In this document: in pieces, positions 34,632-45,703 of the stretch
Layout of the letters: every line of letters starts with the position of its first letter
How positions within the stretch are numbered: the stretch's first letter is position 1
Source of the DNA: Craspedostauros australis
Lineage: Eukaryota > Bacillariophyta > Bacillariophyceae > Mastogloiales > Achnanthaceae
Assembly: GCA_026770025.1 (NCBI GenBank)
Contig: JAMXDE010000005.1
Location: forward strand, 1,054,001 to 1,118,000
Direction of reading: 5' to 3'
DNA: 64,000 nucleotides
Notes under the pieces: generated by a model
Told to the model about the DNA's origin: nothing
Seen by the model: only the letters and a program-made list of their open reading frames with translations
Database searches by the model: none
Translations under genes and position numbers: made by a program

Positions 34632-35463
34632 GCAGCATTCACAAACGCCGACGCAACGATCCTGCTATTCACCTTTGCCGTTGACACAGCCCTCCGATAC
34701 GTTGCATCGCCAACACATGCCGTCCACTTTGCAACGGCGCAACGAGAACTCAAAACGACAACACGAGCACAGATACGATCTGCTCTACTCCTCCACAACA
34801 TTCGATGTCAACGACAATCACAACGAGCTCGAATACTACCAACGAGCCTTCTGCAACGACAAGCGCCGCGTCAGCAACAAGCTGCAGCTCTTGCGGCATC
34901 TCCAGGTCCCCATGGCCCGTGTGCAGCATCTCCCATTCGACGACGTCATCGATATGGTCACGCAGTCATGCTGTATCGCAATCGTATTGTTGGACAATTC
35001 CAAGCTGAACCCCAAACGCAAAACCAACAAAGGGAACGGGGTACCGAAACAAAACGTTGCAAACATGCAGCAGCAGCAGCAGCACCACCACCACCATCTA
35101 CGAAATGAGGACCGTCCCGAAGAGCCCCACAATCACGCCACCACCATCGCCAACAACGGCGGCAAGAGCACGGCGGAGGAGAAGCCCAACGGACCCAATG
35201 TAGCTCCCTATGCCGGACACTACGTGCTGTTAACGGGCATCACTCGCAATAGCCGTCACATGGAAATCGCGAGGAAGCACGATGATGAATGCGGCGACGG
35301 TGCTTGCATCGATGAAATCAAATCAGCTGCGAACTATTGCTGTGCTGTTATCAATCCTGGCATCGAAGTTCCCATGTCATTCCTGTCACCGGCTCGTTTC
35401 AAGCATGCGTGGAACTCGGACGGAACGGATAACGATGTGATCTTCATCGTTCGACAGCGCTGA
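32989..35463 (+). CDS. GUCD1-like protein (Guanylate_cyc_2 family, C39-peptidase-like fold)
   Basis: The frame is open from 32773 and in-frame ATGs lie at 32773, 32845, 32989 and 33026; I chose 32989 without strong evidence. The conserved domain starts near 34200: FRQHENWDCGIAC, SVWTADVVLLLHTLL, YYQRAFCNDKRRVSNKL, AGHYVLLTGI, and a C-terminal NPG...MSFLSPARFKHAW followed by GTDNDVIFIV. These match GUCD1-type proteins. Despite the family name, they have a papain/C39-like core, with candidate Cys (WDCG), His (GHYV) and Asn (INPG) as a triad. The domain is split by low-complexity inserts: a long Gln run, and a Gln-then-His run. The first 400 residues are disordered, with one hydrophobic stretch near 33760-33880. 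Function is unknown. Confidence 0.7.
34588..34636. repeat. (CAA)n trinucleotide tract encoding polyglutamine
   Basis: About 14 CAA units, then CAG, lie in the middle of the GUCD1-like domain and encode an uninterrupted Gln run. This is a likely site of length polymorphism. Confidence 0.85.
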
Positions 35464-35471
35464 GAGGGTCG

Positions 35472-35477
35472 AATAAA
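35472..35477 (+). terminator. AATAAA polyadenylation signal
   Basis: AATAAA begins 9 nt after the GUCD1-like stop codon, in the 282-nt gap before the convergent CAX gene. Confidence 0.4.
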
Positions 35478-35745
35478 TGACTAGAGCCATCAAGCAAACG
35501 CAGCTCTGCCATTGCTGCGGAGAGTGCGGATAATGTTGTTTCTCTCATTCTTCGTCACTGGCGTAGACACCAAGAAGTACACTTGAACAGTTGCAGAGTA
35601 GATAGCATCAAGCATGGTCTTCTGTGCACACCCAGGTGATGATGCTCCTCGGCTTTCTAGAGAGCACACTGCTTGCGACATTCGCAGGATTCTCGCAACT
35701 CTGTAGCACTCCACTTTTCCATTTACACGCCTTTCACTATTATTA

Positions 35746-38408
35746 TCAGGTGGTCGTGGTGTTTTGAAAAATGGACTCCGCATCGACGGACAAATCTTCG
35801 AGCTCGTGGAACCAAAAGCCCGATGCGATCATGGTGTAGATTCCCACCAGCATTGCACCGACCATCCAGTTGGTCGTCCCACCTTGCAGGATGGCGGCCA
35901 CGGTGATCACCCCCAAAAATAGACACACCGTTTCGTAGGCATGGAAGTACAGGGACATGGAACGGTCGACGAACATCCCGATGAGGACGCTGCCTGGCAG
36001 AACGAACGCCGCCACTTGGATGGCGCTGCCCACCGTGACGCCGACGCACAGATCCATCTCGTTACGGAATGCGAATAATATCGCGCTGACCTGCTCGGCG
36101 ACATTCGAGAAGAATGGCACGATCACCATGGATGTGAATACTTGGCTGATCTTCATGCGCAGCGCGAATCCGTCGATCGTGTCCACGAGCATGTCGCTCA
36201 ACGCCGACACGCACAGCGTGATGATGAGCAACCAAATGATGCCAACGCGCAAAGACAGCTGAGGGCCTTCGTCGACGTCATGCGACAGACTCACGGATGC
36301 CACGATGGCCGAAGCCGACGGCGCTTCCAATTCCAGACGATGATTGTCCCTGTTGCGCTTGCGGCGTGGCGACCGCCTGCGTTCGCCGTTGTTTGATCGT
36401 AGTATACTGCCGCCTTTATGCAGAGCGCTTCCATTTGCTAGAACGTCTTGCGCCACGAGGGAATCCGCCTCATGCGCTGAGCTGTAGTCGCTGAAGGCTG
36501 CGTTACCGCCATCTTCCGACCATTCATCACTACCCTGTTCTGCAGCATCCCACATCTCCCCAATATTCCTGTCGGAGTTCCGCCTCTTGTTCTTCTGGTA
36601 GAACTGACGCCGCGACATCAATTCTATCTGCCCTTGACTCTTCATGTTCGGCGTCATCTTCTTCGTCGTCGCCGGAATGGCACTAGCGATGACAGGGATC
36701 TGCTGGTTGCTTTCGAAGTATCGGAACAGCGGCATGCAGAGCCGATTGCGGCGGCCCGCATGCCTGCTGCGTCTCGATTTGCGAGCAGAATTCCTGGATT
36801 GCCCGTCCGCCGGCACCTGTTCTCTGTCATCGAATTCATCTTTGTGCGTACCGAGCTGGAAGATGAGATAGCAAATGTACAGCGACATGAGGACGAATGC
36901 ATTGATGCGCGAGAACTGTAGTTCTGCGGTGGAGGGTGGGATGGGAATGCCATCGGCACTGACGTGCTTCAGCTCCTCCTCGCCGCGCCGCAGGAGCTGT
37001 CCACTCTCGATCAATGCAGCGGGGAGAAGGCTGGCCGCCGTTGACACCAGAAGCATCCCGACAGAGACGTTACCCGAGGTGATGCGCAACTCTTGCACCT
37101 GCCATCGCAATCCACCGATGAGACACGCCGCGCCGAATACGAAGAGCAGATTGGTGAGCATGGACCCCAGCATGGCGAGCTGGACCACGCGGTAATAGCC
37201 TGACCGCAATGCGGCAGTCGCAATAAGCAATTCTGGTGCATTCCCGAATGTAGCGTTCAAAAGAGCCCCCACAGTGCCGTTGGTATGCTCAGCAACCTGC
37301 TCAGTCACAAATGATAACCTAAGTCCGATCAGGCAAAGGGCAGTTGTGAGTCGAAGGAAGAGAGAGCGAGAGAGAAAACAGCATTCATCTTGAGAAGGTG
37401 CAATTCAGCCAGTATCAATTTGCCTTGCTTTTCAATGTGCTGGAAGACTGCAGGAGTAGCACCCTGCCGAGTTAGTACAGCTCGATACGAGTGCTCCAAA
37501 TTCGCAAACAAATAGTGGGGAGCAATCCATCTGCTTGAATGGCGATGATCCACACTTGGAAGTAACAAAGCATAGCATACCAAAACGTAACATAATGTAT
37601 CATGAGCACACACAACCCCCTCTCACCTTTCCGCACATGGAATGAGCGCAATGCCTGACAAGGAAAAGCAAATGGCTTCACCGAGCGAATTCGTTGCATT
37701 TCCAAACAACGCGATGGGACCGCATATCAGTAACCATGCCAACTTCGTCTGAAAAAGCAATTCGGAAGAATCCAACAGTTCTGTGAGCAAGCTGGGCGAT
37801 TGGGATTGCTGTTGCGATGCACCATTGGGAACACCAAGGCTGTGCGTTCGTGATCTGTCCGTCAATTTTGGTGAGCGAGGAGCGACGCTGTCGTCGGATG
37901 ACATCGTCATGTCGGTTCCTTGTGCCAAGTTTTCCACGTCGATCGCAGTATTGTCGTCGCCGATTCGTTCGTCTGGTGTGGAATGCACACGTGCGGGTTG
38001 TTGTTGTTCAGTTACGACTGGAACACCTTCGCTGTTGCCGCGACAATGCGCAGTTTCGATGTCGTCAAGTGGAGTCTGCTCTGCTGGTGCGGAATCGGTC
38101 GCGTTGGATTGAGCGTACGCGAATGAAGCCGAACTGAATGACAAGGTCTGTGCCGCACGCCGAAACCAAGTAAGTGGGGTCTTCGTCCTGTCAGCCTTGC
38201 GCTGCTTGTCTTCGTCCTCGTCTTGTTGTTGCTGCTGTAGTTGTTGGCTAATTGCCTGTACGCTGTCGTCCTGGAGGCTGTCTAACCTGTTGCTGGTGCT
38301 GTTGCTGTTGATCTCTCCGCCGTCCTCGTTCCCAGCAAAGCCTCGGTACGAAATGGACCGTCGAGACCGAATGGTGACGGTGGCGACCTCGGTATCAGCT
38401 GCGGCTAC
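35746..38408 (-). CDS. CAX-type cation/H+ exchanger, divergent motifs (5' end unresolved)
   Basis: The 3' exon (37318-35746) and an upstream exon ending at 37627 join at phase 2 (AG|GTGAGA donor, TTAG acceptor, 308-nt intron), giving IPCAE-R-LSFVTEQVAEH. The first helix is KLAWLLICGPIALF. The first exchanger repeat has GALLNATFGNAPELLIA and the second has FFSNVAEQVSAILFAF, at the places where CAX proteins normally read GNATE and GNAAEH. About eleven membrane segments are visible, with a charged loop of about 180 residues between halves. The upstream frame is open to 38408 but holds no ATG before 37910, so either translation starts at 37910 (618 residues) or a first exon lies further upstream. 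Family members export Ca2+ or other cations into acidic compartments; the substrate here is unknown. Confidence 0.82.
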
Positions 38409-39468
38409 TCAGACAGAGCAGGGTGATGTTGTCTCACTGGGGAGTCCTGCTGGTATGGATAGCAGTATGATTAGCAGTATGAATAGTATTGGATGCACTC
38501 CAGTACGATCTACGATCCAGATCGTATTACACTATTGTGCTCCGAACCGATTGAATTGACCGGTCTGCAGTGGGATGCAAGATGTCTGTGGTGCTTCCCA
38601 TGTATTCTGATATAATACTAGTATGGTGCTACTACTCTACCAACACGTATTCAGATAGTGGCAGCGATGTCTCCGAACTCGCCCTCTGTTCGAGTATGGT
38701 GTGTGTATGGTACACGTATTCTATGTCTGATCATTGAGGTGACGATGGTATGGGAACGGCTCACCGGTGACCCTTGCCGTCTCTCTCTCTCTCTTTCTCT
38801 TTCTCTCTGTTGGTGCTGGTGTGCTGGTTTGGATGTTGTGGCGTTCCGTTCTGTGTGGAAGTTCGACAGGACGCGCAAACGAATCCACGCTGGGCGGGTG
38901 TGTTGCGATCATTGGTTGTTTTTGGTGTTCGTGTCGTCGGCTTCGCGCGCCTTGCCGAAAATCACGGTCGTTGCGTCAACCAGTCACGCACGATTCAATC
39001 AGAGTTCAAAACAAGAAAAGCGATTGTTGGTTGACAAAAATGACAGTCGCACACGCTGGCCCATGACGGCTACACGAAGAGTGTAGATGATGCGCATCAA
39101 GTGGAGAATTGTTCCATCGGGACTCGGCGGAGGGCGGAACCTGCCCGATCATCGTCGGCAACACGAACGATGCACTCTTTGCGTTGATAGAGAAATGTGA
39201 TCGCGCACCAGCACTCATGCCTCGCTGGTCCACCGTATGCAGAGTGCGCACAGTTCGATGGAGAGGTCAAGGGAAGATGAAAGCGCAACAAAACAGATCA
39301 TGGCATCGTTATGTACTCGTCCATGTCAGTTGATAAGGCACTTGCAATGATGCTGTATGCATAACCTTGCGGCGTACTTGTTTTAGATGGAGTATGTGTG
39401 GTAAGAGCAGATCGTTGCCTCACGGACGACGAAAAGTGGGGCGTCATGATCCTGCCGTGCGTAGGCAT
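38409..39468. other. Intergenic region
   Basis: No gene is supported. It should include the CAX promoter, and a missing first exon may lie in 38409-38620 on the minus strand. A pyrimidine tract (CTCTCTTT type) occurs near 38791-38811. Confidence 0.35.
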
Positions 39469-40263
39469 TCACCAATCAGAATCCCCTGGGCTCTCTTCCC
39501 GCCCCAGGACACTTTCCAAAAGCTCTTCGTAGAAGAAGCAACGATCGTCGTTGTCATTATCATACCAGTCTTCTGGGAGAATTTCACCTTCCCCCAGGAC
39601 ACTCGCAATGTGCTCATAGAATTCGAGAGTCTCGTCTCCTCTACAGCCGTGATCAAGGATATACTGCAATGGTGTAGCACCATTCGAGTTCCGAATGGTC
39701 AAATCGGCACCCCAGTCCGCCAATGAAGTGAAAGCGCCATAGCTCCATCCATATGCTGCTTGATGGAGTGGGGTGCATCCGTTTGCGTCTTGGGCGTTGA
39801 TATCGATTTTGTTCTGGTGCCATAAGTATTCCATAGTGCTACAGCTGTTGCCCAGAGCCGCAGCATGGAGCAATGTCCACTCACCATTTGCTTTTACTTG
39901 GGTGTCAGCGTTACCTTCCTCAACCAAGTATTTCATGATATGCACATCACTGTGATAAGTGTGGTGACGAATGGTTTCGTACAAGGGAGTTCTCCCAGTT
40001 GCATCTCGAGCGTTTGCATCTGCGTGGCAGGCTTTCACGAGATACTTCACAGCATCAAAATGACCATTCTTGCAAGCAACGGCAAGTGGCGTGCGCTTCT
40101 TTTCGTCTCTCACTTCATCAATGGAAGCTTGTAGATTCTCCTTGCGCCATCGCTTGAGTTTCTCAAGATCGCCGATGTGAGCAGCCTCGATCAACTCTGC
40201 ATTCGTCACAGATGACGCCAAGGCGTGGCTGGTTCCAGCACGTTGGCCTTGAGTGCGCACCAT
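39469..40263 (-). CDS. Ankyrin repeat protein
   Basis: The first in-frame ATG gives 264 residues; the frame stays open about 26 codons further upstream, without an ATG but with a basic, Ser/Thr-rich, mitochondrial-presequence-like composition (RQQGLTSTSLANRVARTS), so an upstream start exon is possible. Five ankyrin-type units follow: NAELIEAAHIGDLEKL, RTPLAVACKNGHFDAVKYLV, GRTPLYETIRHH, EWTLLHAAALGN, GCTPLHQAAYG, and GATPLQYILDHG. The C-terminal 45 residues are very acidic (YDNDNDD, EESPGDSD). Ankyrin repeats bind proteins; no catalytic domain is present. Confidence 0.75.
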   Translation of the reverse strand: MVRTQGQRAGTSHALASSVTNAELIEAAHIGDLEKLKRWRKENLQASIDEVRDEKKRTPLAVACKNGHFDAVKYLVKACHADANARDATGRTPLYETIRHHTYHSDVHIMKYLVEEGNADTQVKANGEWTLLHAAALGNSCSTMEYLWHQNKIDINAQDANGCTPLHQAAYGWSYGAFTSLADWGADLTIRNSNGATPLQYILDHGCRGDETLEFYEHIASVLGEGEILPEDWYDNDNDDRCFFYEELLESVLGREESPGDSDW

Positions 40264-41024
40264 CGCTGGAATACTCGTACGAGCGACACGATTCGCAAGT
40301 GATGTTGAAGTGAGCCCTTGCTGGCGAAGTGCGGGCGCCACGAATGAGTGGAAGGAGATGTGAATCCGACGCGTTGGTCAGTGGATTGCAGTTTGCTTGC
40401 TCGTGCGGTTGATCTTTTGGTTCTTGGCTTGTGTGGAACGGGGACGTCTGTTGAGACTGTGTGGATTCAAAGGAATGGCGATGACGATGTCAGTATGTTG
40501 GTGTTGATGTTGTTGATGTTGTCACTGTTTTCCTTTGTTATGAGGACGTATGGATGTGATGGAAGAAGCTTGGTTTGTTCAGTTCACATCAGCGTACCTC
40601 CACGTTGAGATTTTGGAGCACCTCTGTGGTACAATGAAAACCCGAAACTTGATTGGAGGCTCACAACGATCCATGAGGAGTGTCATGTCGTGTCGTGTTC
40701 CGTTGTGCTGTGCTGTGTTGTGCTGTGTTGTTTCTGCCATCTGGTGACATGTGTCTGCTTCTGAGAATGGCAGAAAGCATGTGACTGCGATTGAAATCTT
40801 CCTCAAACCCGTCTCCATCGTGTTCGCATCGTCACAGTCCTATCATGCAAGTAGCGGATCGCCCGCTTACCTGCCTCCCACATGCTTACCACATACTCCA
40901 TTGCTTGCTTCACACGTCGGAGTCAAATCAAGCTCGACTTCGTCATCCCGAACGCATCCTCGACGAAATCAGACAAGAGCACTTCGCTGCCTGCGCGGAA
41001 TTGACTGTGTGCCTTGCCGCTAGT
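40264..41024. other. Intergenic region
   Basis: It holds the 5' flank of the ankyrin gene and the 3' flank of the NmrA-like gene. A short TGTGCTG/TGTCGTG-rich patch lies at 40686-40738. No gene is supported. Confidence 0.35.
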
Positions 41025-41995
41025 TTAACCCCGTCGCTGAAATGCGTCCACATCGACATCGAACCCACCAGTACGCAAGAAAGACCAAAGACCAGCGTAG
41101 TCGAGACTGTCTGGGACTGACACTTCGACGTATTCGATCGGCATTGCATTGGCAGCAGCTGCGTCAGTGCCGGCATCATTCGCAACATCGTCCTTCGAAA
41201 GATGTTGGGTCAACAGAGACGCCGTCTCAGGTCCTGATAACGTATTGTGCTTTGGTCCCGGAACATCGATCACTGTGAGCTGTCCGTCACTTCCAGATGC
41301 AAGTGCGAGTGCGACCAGCGTTGGCGATGTGAGGAAGTTCGCAATGATGGTGGCAATATCGATCGGTGAAACCCAGTTGACACTGGCGTCGCATCGTAAT
41401 GGCGTGGACATGGTTCCGTTGCTTCGTATCTCGTCCATGTTGAAATGGAGATTGGAAAAGAAGGATGTCGGTCGGACACTGACAACGTGCAGATGACATT
41501 CCTCGCGACAATACTGCTCGATCGCAGCATGAGCGTCGCCGAGAGGACCTTGCGATTGGACGCAGTGGAAGGAATGCTCATCGATCCCGTAGCTGGAGAT
41601 GCGGATGATGCAACGCACACTCGGTGTTTGTTTGGCGCAGTCGGCCAAGAAGCGCCCAGCTATCATCATGCCCTCTGATGATAGAGATTGCGGCAGGGCC
41701 ACAAAGATTCGATCGCATCCCTCCATCGCTTTCATGACCGACTCTCGATCGTTGATGTAGTTGCCCTTGATGACAGTGATGTCCATCGATGGGTGTGGTT
41801 TTAGTGTATCATTGCATGTGTTGTTGCAGGCTTCTGAGCTGCAACGAGAGCTTCATGATCGGGCCGATTGGTGACGATCCGGATGCTGGCTATCCTGCCT
41901 GCATCTTTGTGACTGCGAAGGATCCTGATGAGCTCGGTTCCGACATTGCCCGTTGCGCCAAGGATGGCGACTTTGTGATGTCCGTCCGACGTGAT
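41025..41995 (-). CDS. NmrA-like NAD(P)-binding protein, frameshifted
   Basis: The upstream part encodes HHKVAILGATGNVGTELIRIL, the glycine-rich Rossmann nucleotide-binding loop, then IRIVTNRPDHEALVAAQKP. The downstream part (from 41786) continues as DITVIKGNYINDRESVMKAMEGCDRIFVALP, with RISSYGID and VRPTSFFSNL, the standard NmrA/atypical-SDR order. The two parts lie in different frames: the first ends at TAA 41803-41801, and the second is blocked upstream by TGA at 41855-41853. No GT-AG intron of realistic size fits in this 50-nt window. A one-base insertion or two-base deletion is therefore likely (pseudogene or sequence error). An acceptor AG at 41997-41996 suggests an upstream first exon that I could not place. 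Proteins of this family act as redox sensors or oxidoreductases. Confidence 0.65.
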
Positions 41996-42591
41996 CTATC
42001 TATCTGCTCTCCTTGCAGGTACGATATGCTGTTTGGATTGATGCTGTTCTCGCACAAGTGTGTGTAGGTACGAGTGTGTGGAGCAGGTCGTAGGTAAGAT
42101 GTCGATTATAGTGGTGGAGTGGACAGCTTGTATTGTGTTGCGGTGGTTGGATCCGTCATTGCCAGAGACGAAGATGGAAGAAGGGACGCGGAGGGAGAGA
42201 TCTTTGGCCGCACACACGTACGATGACAGACGTCACTAACAACAACAACAACAACAGTTGGCGCAACAAACATCATCACAACTCCCACAAAACCCTCATC
42301 GGCATCAAATCACACACATCACACTCACGATACCGACAGACTCATCACCACCCGCATGCGCACCCTCGCGTATGTGCACGTGCATCAAAGACGAGACGAG
42401 AAAACGACAATGATGTTACTATTCCGCTGATGTTGCGGATGATGGAGAGAGATGGGTCCTCTCCTTGTGATTTGCAAACAGCAAATGGCAACTGAACCAA
42501 CGACGGCGCACTCTCGCTTCCGCCTCCATTAAATCAACAAGGACAGCAATCAACCAAGACTACCCAACCAGCGCTCTACCAATATTCCAAG
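41996..42591. other. Divergent intergenic region
   Basis: It contains the unplaced 5' part of the NmrA-like gene (minus) and the promoter of the glutaredoxin-like gene (plus). A short (AAC)n run lies at 42238-42255. Confidence 0.35.
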
Positions 42592-43816
42592 ATGAAGCGG
42601 ACGCTCATTTCTCTCCTCGCCGTGGCGCTCATCCCAAGCGTCACGTCGCTGGCGTCCCCGAACCCAGTCATCGAGACGGTGGGCACCACAATGACCGTCA
42701 CCAAGCCACTCTTCGGTGTTGAGGCCAAGCTGCAAGCCTCCGTGCTCGGAAAGATCGCCGGCGTCGATGAGGACCAGGTTGCCGCCGATCTCCTCGCTAA
42801 ACGCACTGCCAACAAGGTGCTCATCTACACCTACGCCATCTCTCCGTTCTCTACGGAGGCCATCAGCCTGCTGGAGAGCACCGGATACGAATTCACTCAA
42901 GTGGAGCTCGGCGTCGAATGGTTCCTGCTCGGAGGAGAGGATTCCGTCAAGCGCGTTCTCTTGTCGCAGGAGCTCGACAGCGGAGCCACGTCCCTTCCAA
43001 AGATCTTCATCGGAGGCCGGTGCCTGGGTGGATATGGTAAGGGCAACGATGTTGCCTGCAGCATCTTTCAATCGCATCGGCGTTGAATGAGTGCAAAATG
43101 CCATGTAAACTCGAACTGCATCATCATCCTCCTGCCTCCATTCAGGTGGTGGATTGCAGTAGTCGTCATCAGCATGGTCATCATCATTGCCATCACTACC
43201 TGGACGGGAATGATTTCCAACACTGTATGTTAACGTCACAGGGCTCAACAAGGTGGTGACGACGGAGAACAGACCCGAGGAAAGCGACGAGGATGTCGTG
43301 GACTTGCTGGAGGGCGGCGGCGTGTTGAGCGATGGATCGGTCTGCTCTCGCACTTTCGCTTTGATAATTCTCATCTGCTCCGCAACTGCTTCTGCGGCTG
43401 AGGATAGCCGTTGGTCATCGGCACTCTTTGCACGATCATCGTCATTGCCATCGTTATCGCCATCGTCATCATCAGGAACCTTCCCTCCACCTCCGGATAC
43501 ATTGACGGCAGGAAGCGTAATCACATCGTGTCGCTGCGGGATGCTCCAAGAGAGCTCCGACCCATCCGGAAGACTGCCAAGCACATCGCCGGATGTCGCA
43601 GTCAAGGACATGCGTTGCATGCAGCAGGCTGCATGGGCAGCACTCCACGAAGATGGAATCGATGCACTACCTGACGGGCTCGTTTCAGTCTCAACCATGG
43701 TGGCCGTGCAGATGTTGGACTTGTGCGACGGGATGGCTCCGGCTGTTGTGCATGTATTGTATGATGCAGCGTCTTCGTCATGTGATGATGTGGATCCTCT
43801 TGCCATACGACTATAG
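42592..43816 (+). CDS. Secretory or plastid glutaredoxin-like protein lacking both active-site cysteines
   Basis: Exons 42592-43036 and 43242-43816, joined at phase 1 (G|GTAAGG donor, ACAG acceptor, 205-nt intron), give 339 residues. The N-terminus is a signal peptide (TLISLLAVALIPSVTS) with a following TSLA-SP that could act as a plastid motif. The thioredoxin-fold core has VLIYTYAISPFSTEAISLLE, where glutaredoxins have TCPYC: Cys-Pro-Tyr-Cys reads Ser-Pro-Phe-Ser. The rest of the fold is kept: ATSLPKIFIGGRCLGGYG, with the cis-Pro (LP) and the GG loop, then GLNKVV ... DVVDLLEGGGVL from the second exon, as in the glutaredoxin C-terminal helix. The tail of about 130 residues is low-complexity and less certain. 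Normal dithiol chemistry is impossible, so a non-redox binding role is inferred. Another acceptor at 43145 would end the protein five residues past the junction. Confidence 0.7.
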
Positions 43817-44401
43817 AAAGCCTTGATGGTGGATGAACGAGATTGGATACTCGTACTACTACTCGTACTCGTGTAGTATAATTGATCGTGCCATCCTCTT
43901 GTTCGATTGTCCGATCCTTGGAGGAAGCCCAGAACGGGTTTCCCACCACCACAACCGCCACACCAAACATCAACACAATTTGAAATTCAAACCTCAGTCT
44001 CAGAAATAATTCAATTACGAAAAGTGCCGAGCAATTGACTGAATTTGTGCCTCCAATCAGCGAAGTTGATTTATCAAATAGCTATACAAAATAGGAGCGT
44101 GTGTTTGCTTCAGCCAAGCCTCGATACTCCACTCTACCAATGTGTGTATTCGACTCTACGCTAGTTGCGTGGCGAAAGATTCGGTCTTTGCATTTCTATT
44201 GACAAGGAGTTTGGACATGTGAATGGTGCGGGTGCTGCTGCAGCTGTTCATGGGTCCGCATGGCAACACCCGATTCTGCGTGATGATGTGCTAGGTTTGC
44301 AATCATCATCCAGTTGGCATTGGCAGGATCTGCTTGAATTCGCGCACCCGGATCCATATCCACAACCCTACTCGAAGAGGGCGGAGGCCACGACTGTCAA
44401 T
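43817..44401. other. Intergenic region between convergent genes
   Basis: No gene is supported. The region is A/T-rich around 43970-44110. Confidence 0.35.
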
Positions 44402-45703
44402 TTAGCAACCGACTGCCTTGATGGTGAAGAGAGCAGTGGAGAACGGTCCCTCGACTCCTTGGGCCCAGATTTCCATGAACTGGATGTTGGACAGCACAGC
44501 TGGGGTTGGGCAGACACTTTGGTCAGCAGAGCATGGGGTGATGATCTTGCCGGTGGCAAAGTCCCAGGCATTGCTGAACTCATCGAGTGGGATGGTGTAT
44601 CTGTTGATGCCTGGTCCAGAGATAGGGATGGCGGCGCGCCACTCGAATGGAATTGGCATATCGGGAGTTGGAGGAACATCTCCGAAGGTGACGCAGTATG
44701 CCTTGTAGCCGTTGAAGGGGATCATGGTGATCTCGATGGCAGCGCAGCCAGCGATGTTGGGGAAGGACTTGGTGCCAACGGTCTTGACGAATCCTGGTCC
44801 GCCGATGAATGGCTGGAAATTGACAAACCCAACAAAGGTGGAACCTGTCAGGAATCGAGGGTACGACTATGTCGGAAAGATACCCATGATTGCCGCAACT
44901 CCCAACATTATTTGTCACACCTTTGGATATTATTCGTCACACCATTGAATATTATCCATTCCACCCACGAATCACACGGGAATGACCTCAGTCTTACCAA
45001 GCAAACAAGCCTGTCCTCTATGAATCAAGAAAAGGCCACGATATCTAAATCATGTGAAGGAAGATGATGACCGACACATTGATGATCACCCCATCTGGAG
45101 ATCATGGCACGTGTCACCCACGGACTAGAACAACTCAGAAAGCGCATCAGCCATGACACCAATCATGACACCAATCGGAAAGTTCGGTGTCAGGAGATCA
45201 AGAGCAAAACGCAAGACTGTGGAATTGTACCGCAGGGAATGTAGAATAAGGATATGCACGACAAGGTGCATGGAAAGAATGCCTACGGATATGCACGACG
45301 ATGTGCATGACAAAGGATGCCTGCGGATGCGGTTCTCATGTATGCAAGCAATGATTTATGATGATGAGATGCATGAATGCAACAGTATAACACGATGCTG
45401 CTGCAGGAGATGCTATATGAGAAACGAAAGGCAAAGGAGCTGAAGAGAATGAGCTCACAGTTCTGAATAGTACGGTCTAACAACGAATTAGGTCTTACTA
45501 ACACTAACCCCGGATTTCCAACAGGAACCACCACCTACCGGCATGAATTTGCCCACGGAGGATCCACCAGGGATGACGTTGTCGAACTTCGTCTCCCAGC
45601 CGTTGCTGCCATAGGTAAAGTCCGCCAAGCGGATGTCGGCATTGGTGGCGGAGAACATGCCCATGAGGGTGGCAGCGATGGCAGAGGAAACGGAGAGCTT
45701 CAT
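44402..45703 (-). CDS. Secreted CIA30-fold protein
   Basis: Exons 45703-45499 and 44844-44402, joined at phase 1 (A|GTAAGA donor, ACAG acceptor, 654-nt intron), give 215 residues. The start ATG begins a signal peptide (SSAIAATLMGMFSATNA). The mature protein opens with DIRLADFTYGSNGWETKFDNVIPGGSSVGKF and continues across the junction (SGVSV-S-STFVGFVNF) into GGPGFVKTVG, CAAIEITMIPFNGYKAYCVTFG, INRYTIPLDEFSNAWDF and LSNIQFMEIWAQGVEGPFS. This order matches the CIA30 galactose-binding-like beta sandwich. Four or more cysteines suit a secreted form. Diatoms have extracellular or periplastid proteins of this fold; classical CIA30 assists complex I assembly in mitochondria, but the signal peptide argues against that role here. 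Confidence 0.78.
45250..45328. repeat. Two-copy imperfect tandem repeat of about 38 nt inside an intron
   Basis: Two adjacent copies begin GGATATGCACGAC and share GTGCATG and GATGCCT, with a partial third start (GGATGCGG). They lie inside the unusually long intron of the CIA30-fold gene. Confidence 0.6.

Noticed and set aside
43130-43806. Minus-strand frame of 418 codons starting at 43806
   Set aside because: It overlaps both exons of the glutaredoxin-like gene in antisense. The plus strand has a matching intron and a glutaredoxin C-terminal helix across the junction, and the minus frame has no family motif.
44165-45067. Plus-strand frame of 300 codons
   Set aside because: It is antisense to the CIA30-fold second exon and part of its intron.
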